Assembly: GCA_022842785.1 (NCBI GenBank)
Contig: JALHOW010000001.1
Span: forward strand, 744,001-808,000
Origin: Hyphomicrobiaceae bacterium
GTDB lineage: Bacteria; Pseudomonadota; Alphaproteobacteria; Rhizobiales; Hyphomicrobiaceae
DNA length: 64,000 bases
Direction: 5' to 3'
How positions within the stretch are numbered: the stretch's first letter is position 1; the number at the start of each line of letters is the position of its first letter. Positions 60,234-64,000 of this stretch are shown in pieces. Position numbers and translations under genes: made by a program. Under the pieces are notes generated by a model. The model was not told where the DNA came from, searched no databases, and worked only from the letters and a program-made list of their open reading frames with translations.

Positions 60234-62075
60234 CTAATTGCCGGCTTGCCGCCGGCGGGCCATCAGCGCCTGGCGCACCTCGCGATCATAGAGCGTATCA
60301 CCGCCCGGCACGCGCAAATCCCGCACCAGTTCCAGTACATGACGGTTCGGCGGCGGCGAGAGGTAGCTCCCGACGCCCACGGCGATGATGGCAACCGGCG
60401 CGCCGATGGCTGCCGCCATGGGGCCGGCCAGCCCAATTTCCGCAAGGTCGCCGCTCAGGATCCCGACGACGGCGGCTCCGAAACCGGCGAGGAGGCCCAC
60501 GATGGCACCCCAGCCATTGCACCTCTTCCACCAGATCGACATCAGCAGCACTGGAAAGAGCGTCGAGCCGCTGAGCGCGAGCGACCACATGAGAAGCTCC
60601 AGCGGGTCGCCGGGCGTCACGAGCGCAATCCATGCGCCGAAGAAAGTGAGCCCCACGAACGCCAGCCGCAGCATGGTCCGCCGCACGCCGTCGGCGACCA
60701 TCTCACTGTGCGGTCCATTGACGATGTCCTCGGCGAGGATCGTGCCGAGCGAGGCGATCCCGGCTGCCGCGGCGGCCAGCGCCGCCCCGAGGATCCCCGC
60801 GATGATCGTGTAAATGAGTGCGATCGGCATATCGTTTGCCGTCGCTAGGACGACGAGCGCCGCGTCCCGCTTGATCGCAAAGCTCGACAGGGTCAGACGC
60901 GCCGTTCCCGTATCGATCGTCGCCCACTCGCGAGCAACCAGATTCGAGAGCCATCCCGGAAGCTGTCCCGCCGGGAGCCCCGCGATATCCGTCATGGCGA
61001 TCTCGCGCAGGAAGACGCCGACCGCCGACATGGTCAGGAACACCAAGCCTATGATGCAGATCGCCCAGGCCACGGACTTCCGCGTTGCATAAACGCCAGG
61101 CGTCGCCGCAATGCGCGAGATGAGCGTCGGCTGGCCCGCAACGCCGGCCATGACCGCAAGCACGGACAGCAGGAAAGCACCCTGCCCGATGCTCCCGAAG
61201 GCCGACGCAAATCGGCGCGTCGCTGCCTCGAACCCCGGGCCGGGCAGATCGAAGGCGAAGGCGTCAGCAAATACGATGGGGATGTTCTGGACGACCTCGG
61301 CGCGCAGAAGCGTGCGCGTGATGCGTCCATGGCTCAGTTGCGGCACGGGCAAATGCGACATCAATATCGCAATGATCATGACGGGGATCAGCACGGCGAG
61401 CAGCATCAGAATGGCCTGCGCTGCGCTCGTCCAGGTCAGTGAGCGCAGTCCTCCGCTCACGAGCACCACGGTGAGCAGGAGCGATAGCGCAATGGTCAAT
61501 CCGAGCGGCGAGAGCTCCGTCAGCCAGCTCCCCGCCATCAAGGCAACCTTGAGCTCGGCGACGATCAGCAGCAGCAAGGGCACGCTCGCGATGGCGGCGG
61601 CGACAATGCGCAGCATGGGGCTCGCAAAGCGCAAACCCAGGTAGGCCGGCACCGAGTAGGCGCCGAACTTGCGAATATACGGCGCAATGAGAATGGCGAA
61701 GACGACAAGCCCCGTCGTCATACCGACGGTCAGAAAGAGTGCGTCGAAGCCCATGAGATAGAAGAGGCCCGGCAGCGCTGCCAGCGTGGTGCCGCCGAGC
61801 AGTGTCACCGAGAGCGCGAGACCCGTGAAGACGGCGGGCACGCGCCGGCCGGCAAACAGCAGATCGAAGACGGCGTTAGAATGTGTAGCGAGCGCGAGCC
61901 CGCCTATGAGCATGACGAGACCGCCCGCAACGAGCGCGCGCAGCAACCTGTCCTCGATGCCGAGCTGCTCGAGCATGAGCGCCATCAGCACGATGCCGAC
62001 GAGCAGGCTCGCGAAAATGCCGAAATAGACACCGAGCAGTGGATTGACGAGGTGGCGGCTTGGCGTGAGGGACAT
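60234..62075 (-). CDS. Sodium:solute symporter family protein (ActP-like)
   Basis: 613 aa, 13 or so membrane segments, SSS family (LeuT fold). S-V-T-L-L-G-G-T-T-L-A-A-L-P-G and G-L-R-S-L-T-W-T-S-A-A-Q-A, D-L-P-G-P-G-F-E-A-A-T-R-R-F. It pairs with a small DUF4212 protein 85 bp upstream, the two-subunit arrangement of VC_2705-type transporters. The adjacent kinase-regulator genes suggest an organic-acid (for example acetate) sensing and uptake locus, but the substrate is not proven by sequence. Confidence 0.92.
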   Translation of the reverse strand: MSLTPSRHLVNPLLGVYFGIFASLLVGIVLMALMLEQLGIEDRLLRALVAGGLVMLIGGLALATHSNAVFDLLFAGRRVPAVFTGLALSVTLLGGTTLAALPGLFYLMGFDALFLTVGMTTGLVVFAILIAPYIRKFGAYSVPAYLGLRFASPMLRIVAAAIASVPLLLLIVAELKVALMAGSWLTELSPLGLTIALSLLLTVVLVSGGLRSLTWTSAAQAILMLLAVLIPVMIIAILMSHLPVPQLSHGRITRTLLRAEVVQNIPIVFADAFAFDLPGPGFEAATRRFASAFGSIGQGAFLLSVLAVMAGVAGQPTLISRIAATPGVYATRKSVAWAICIIGLVFLTMSAVGVFLREIAMTDIAGLPAGQLPGWLSNLVAREWATIDTGTARLTLSSFAIKRDAALVVLATANDMPIALIYTIIAGILGAALAAAAAGIASLGTILAEDIVNGPHSEMVADGVRRTMLRLAFVGLTFFGAWIALVTPGDPLELLMWSLALSGSTLFPVLLMSIWWKRCNGWGAIVGLLAGFGAAVVGILSGDLAEIGLAGPMAAAIGAPVAIIAVGVGSYLSPPPNRHVLELVRDLRVPGGDTLYDREVRQALMARRRQAGN

Positions 62076-62160
62076 CGGCTATCCGGATCAGCTCTCGTCG
62101 GCGGCGCGCTTGCCCGAAACAAACATACCTCTAGGAGAACTGACGAAGCTCTCCGTGCAG

Positions 62161-62421
62161 TCAGCCGTCTTCATGGGCGCCGTGCCAGCGATCGATGACG
62201 TCCTGGCGGTTGGCGAAAGAGGCGACGGTAACCAGTGCAAGAACCCCGACCCCGTGGGCGAGGAGGAAATATCCCCAGGGAAACCCAATGACTCGGATCT
62301 CGTTGAGCTGCTCCGCATAAAACGGGAGCACGAGCACGACAAGCACGAAAGGCAGCAGACTGGCCATCATCTGCCATTTCGTGTGCCGCCAATAGGGTCG
62401 CCGCTCCTTGCGCTCCATCAT
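62161..62421 (-). CDS. DUF4212 small subunit of a sodium/substrate symporter
   Basis: 86 aa with two membrane segments. Y-W-R-H-T-K-W near the start, F-Y-A-E-Q-L-N-E-I and I-G-F-P-W-G-Y-F-L-L-A-H-G-V-G-V-L-A-L, ending with V-I-D-R-W-H-G, match DUF4212, found upstream of SSS symporters. The start is one of two adjacent ATGs (62421 or 62418) with GGAGAA upstream; the open frame extends 60 codons further but is not conserved. Confidence 0.9.
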   Translation of the reverse strand: MMERKERRPYWRHTKWQMMASLLPFVLVVLVLPFYAEQLNEIRVIGFPWGYFLLAHGVGVLALVTVASFANRQDVIDRWHGAHEDG

Positions 62422-62724
62422 GCGCCGTTCTCCTTCCGATAGGCCGACCCCTTCCGACGCCTGAATGCCGAACCGCCGGGTTGCAGGGGCTCGCCGGTGA
62501 GAGATGTTCCCCCATTGTGGTAAGCGTACGGCGGCCCAGGTTGCACAGGCCCTGCGTCGCCCGCGCCAACAAGAACCACGACTACTCGCTTCGGCCCGCA
62601 AATGTTAGCCAAGACTGCGGAAACGCGCTAGTTCTGGACCTTGCACTTGTTGAAGATGCCGCGGGCCTGTTCACGCGAATACTTTCACCCTGCGTGCGCG
62701 GAAATCTCGGCGGAGGCTTGGCTG
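62422..62724. other. Divergent region, DUF4212/LuxR regulator
   Basis: About 300 bases shared by the symporter unit and the response regulator. A CTGGACCTTGCAC string near 62634 looks at first like a sigma54 promoter but the GG-to-GC spacing is 5 instead of 10. No other clear signal. Confidence 0.4.
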
Positions 62725-63378
62725 ATGGCAATTCGGATCATCGTTGTCGATGATCATCCGCTGTTCCGTGGCGCCCTTACTGATGCGCTTCACGGCGCGA
62801 TCGACAATGCGCGCTTCGAGCAGGCCGCCTCGCTCGCCGATCTCGAAGGCCTGATCGCCGAGCGGACCGATACCGACCTCGTGCTGCTCGATCTCGCCAT
62901 GCCGGGTGTTCAGGGTCTTTCCGGCCTGCTGCTGCTCCGCGCTCAACATCCCGACATTCCCGTCATCGTGGTTTCGGCGCACGACGATCCGACGACGATC
63001 CGCAAATGCATGGAGTTCGGCGCGTCGGGATATGTTCCGAAATCGCTCTCCGTCGAGGATATCCGTGCGGCGGTGGAAACCGTGCTCGGTGGCGGCATCT
63101 GGGTTCCCCCCGATATCGATCTCGCTCGATCCGCTGCGGACGATGCGGGCGACGTGGTGGCGCGCCTCTCGACGCTCACACCGCAGCAGGTCCGCGTGCT
63201 CATGATGCTTGGGCAGGGCCTGCTCAACAAGCAGATAGCTTTCCAGCTCGGCGTTTCCGAAGCGACGATCAAGGCGCACGTCTCGGCCATCCTGCAGAAG
63301 CTCGACGTCGACAGTCGCACGCAGGCCGTGATTGCCATCAACCGCATTGAAGGCGACTGGCGTAGCGCCAAATCCTGA
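62725..63378 (+). CDS. LuxR/NarL family response regulator
   Basis: 217 aa from the ATG at 62725 (GGAGG 8 nt upstream). Receiver with V-V-D-D-H-P-L-F, phosphoacceptor Asp56 (L-L-D-L-A-M-P-G) and V-P-K-S; C-terminal HTH (L-T-P-Q-Q-V-R-V-L-M-M-L-G-Q-G-L-L-N-K-Q-I-A then S-E-A-T-I-K-A-H-V-S-A-I-L-Q-K-L). It is divergent from the symporter pair and convergent with the hybrid kinase that probably phosphorylates it. CrbSR-type systems use the same gene set to switch on acetate utilisation. Confidence 0.93.
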   Translation: MAIRIIVVDDHPLFRGALTDALHGAIDNARFEQAASLADLEGLIAERTDTDLVLLDLAMPGVQGLSGLLLLRAQHPDIPVIVVSAHDDPTTIRKCMEFGASGYVPKSLSVEDIRAAVETVLGGGIWVPPDIDLARSAADDAGDVVARLSTLTPQQVRVLMMLGQGLLNKQIAFQLGVSEATIKAHVSAILQKLDVDSRTQAVIAINRIEGDWRSAKS

Positions 63379-63396
63379 GGCGCGACGCGCCCGCAC

Positions 63397-64000
63397 TCAC
63401 TCAGCCGCTACCCGCAGCTGCAGGGAGATGCGCGAGAGGATGGCGCGAAGCTGCGCCGCCTTGAGCGGCTTTCTCAGCAAGACGAGACCGAGCTGGCGGA
63501 TCTCGCGTTGCACTTCAGGCGTACGATCGGCGGTGATGATGACGGCTGGAAGATCACGACCGACAGCCGCTGAGATCGCCTTCACTGCGTCGACGCCTGT
63601 CTCGGCATTGAGATGATAGTCGGCGAGGATGACGCTTGGCGGGGTCTCCATCTCGGCGAGCCGCGCAAGCGCCTGCTCCGTACTTGCCGCCATCACCGAG
63701 TGGCACCCCCAGACATCGAGTAGCGCACGCATACCGTCGAGCACGTCACTCTCATTGTCGATGCAGAGGACGCGGAGATTGCGGATATCGCCAACGGCGA
63801 GCGGCACGTCGGACGGCGGCCGGCGTATGGCGGGGCCGGATGCGCGGGGCAGGCTGACCGCAAACAGCGAACCCTTTCCCGGCGTCGAGCGGAGCCTGAT
63901 GGGGGCTTCGAGCACGCGGCCGATGCGCTCCACGATCGAGAGCCCGAGCCCAAGGCCGCGCTCCTGAGCGGCCGTCTCTGCCAGACGGTGAAATTCCTTG
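63397..64000 (-). CDS. Hybrid sensor histidine kinase, C-terminal part (runs off the window)
   Basis: About 200 residues are visible. At the window edge the HATPase end reads E-F-H-R-L-A-E-T and G-L-G-L-G-L-S-I-V-E-R-I (G2 box), then P-I-R-L-R-S-T-P-G-K-G-S-L-F-A-V. A receiver follows from about 63870 down (L-C-I-D-N-E-S-D-V-L-D-G-M, V-I-L-A-D-Y-H-L, T-A-D-R, R-K-P-L-K). The E-F-x-R-L and receiver layout is that of large PAS/symporter-type hybrid kinases (NahK/CrbS-like). The N-terminal input part lies outside. It lies 18 bp from the LuxR regulator, tail to tail. Confidence 0.9.
   Translation of the reverse strand, partial: KEFHRLAETAAQERGLGLGLSIVERIGRVLEAPIRLRSTPGKGSLFAVSLPRASGPAIRRPPSDVPLAVGDIRNLRVLCIDNESDVLDGMRALLDVWGCHSVMAASTEQALARLAEMETPPSVILADYHLNAETGVDAVKAISAAVGRDLPAVIITADRTPEVQREIRQLGLVLLRKPLKAAQLRAILSRISLQLRVAAE

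Noticed and set aside
62630-62650. Sigma54-type promoter (TGGAC..TTGCA) before the LuxR regulator
   Set aside because: The GG and GC elements are only 5 bases apart, whereas sigma54 needs 10.

Overview
The window is about 64 kb of GC-rich, densely coding chromosome from an alphaproteobacterium, most probably order Hyphomicrobiales (Rhizobiales). The evidence is a CtrA cell-cycle regulator close to a SciP (DUF1153) gene, tatABC, phosphatidylcholine synthase, small DUF1127 proteins, an IalB-type periplasmic protein and a TolC protein convergent with a tyrC-like gene. I cannot name the genus. Almost every gene is ordinary housekeeping or central metabolism. I see no prophage, CRISPR array, transposase, rRNA or tRNA.

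Layout. 1-9.9 kb: 3' end of a cyclohexadienyl dehydrogenase gene, TolC, ribosomal protein L25, peptidyl-tRNA hydrolase, YchF, an IalB protein, an oligopeptide-type binding protein, an MDR oxidoreductase and a metallo-beta-lactamase-fold hydrolase. 9.9-21.1 kb: small orphan genes, EttA, AmiD-like amidase, a TerB-DnaJ protein, an aminopeptidase P, three small proteins of about 70-80 aa, a GMC oxidoreductase and an SDR. 21.1-30.7 kb: a minus-strand run (thiolase, histidine phosphatase, CoxG-like, TilS), a MarR-HlyD pair without its EmrB pump, a VWA/DnaJ pair, and phosphatidylcholine synthase flanked by two unknown secreted proteins. 30.7-44.2 kb: MazG, a LOG-family protein, PhzF, methylmalonyl-CoA mutase small subunit, TypA, a cyclase-family hydrolase, ProA-ProB, an amidohydrolase, a Nudix hydrolase and MeaB. 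44.2-49.7 kb: 5-oxoprolinase genes pxpC-pxpB divergent from pxpA, then MAPEG and DUF3604 proteins. 49.8-64 kb: a hybrid kinase with a single-domain regulator, a MATE pump, SciP, TatCBA, CtrA, a FliJ-like protein, prolyl aminopeptidase, and a DUF4212/sodium-solute symporter pair next to a LuxR regulator and the C-terminus of a hybrid kinase.

The most unusual content lies between the genes. I find at least four families of dispersed, hairpin-forming repeats. Family A (eight copies or remnants, 9.87-41.26 kb) has up to three successive hairpins and ends in a GC-rich stem followed by CCCCCGTCTTTT. Three copies begin within about 3 nt of a stop codon. Its middle hairpin keeps its shape while both arms change together, which suggests selection on a folded structure. 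Family B (three copies) always sits 25-60 nt from a family A copy in the same relative orientation. Family C has two copies, one next to a family A copy. Family D consists of long (about 70 nt) hairpins in the mutA/typA region and near 60.1 kb. Together they look like a modular set of mobile 3'-end or terminator-like elements.

The second theme is cell-cycle control. ctrA and sciP lie 3 kb apart, each with a TTAA-type CtrA-like box upstream, with tatABC between them and a fliJ-like gene next door.
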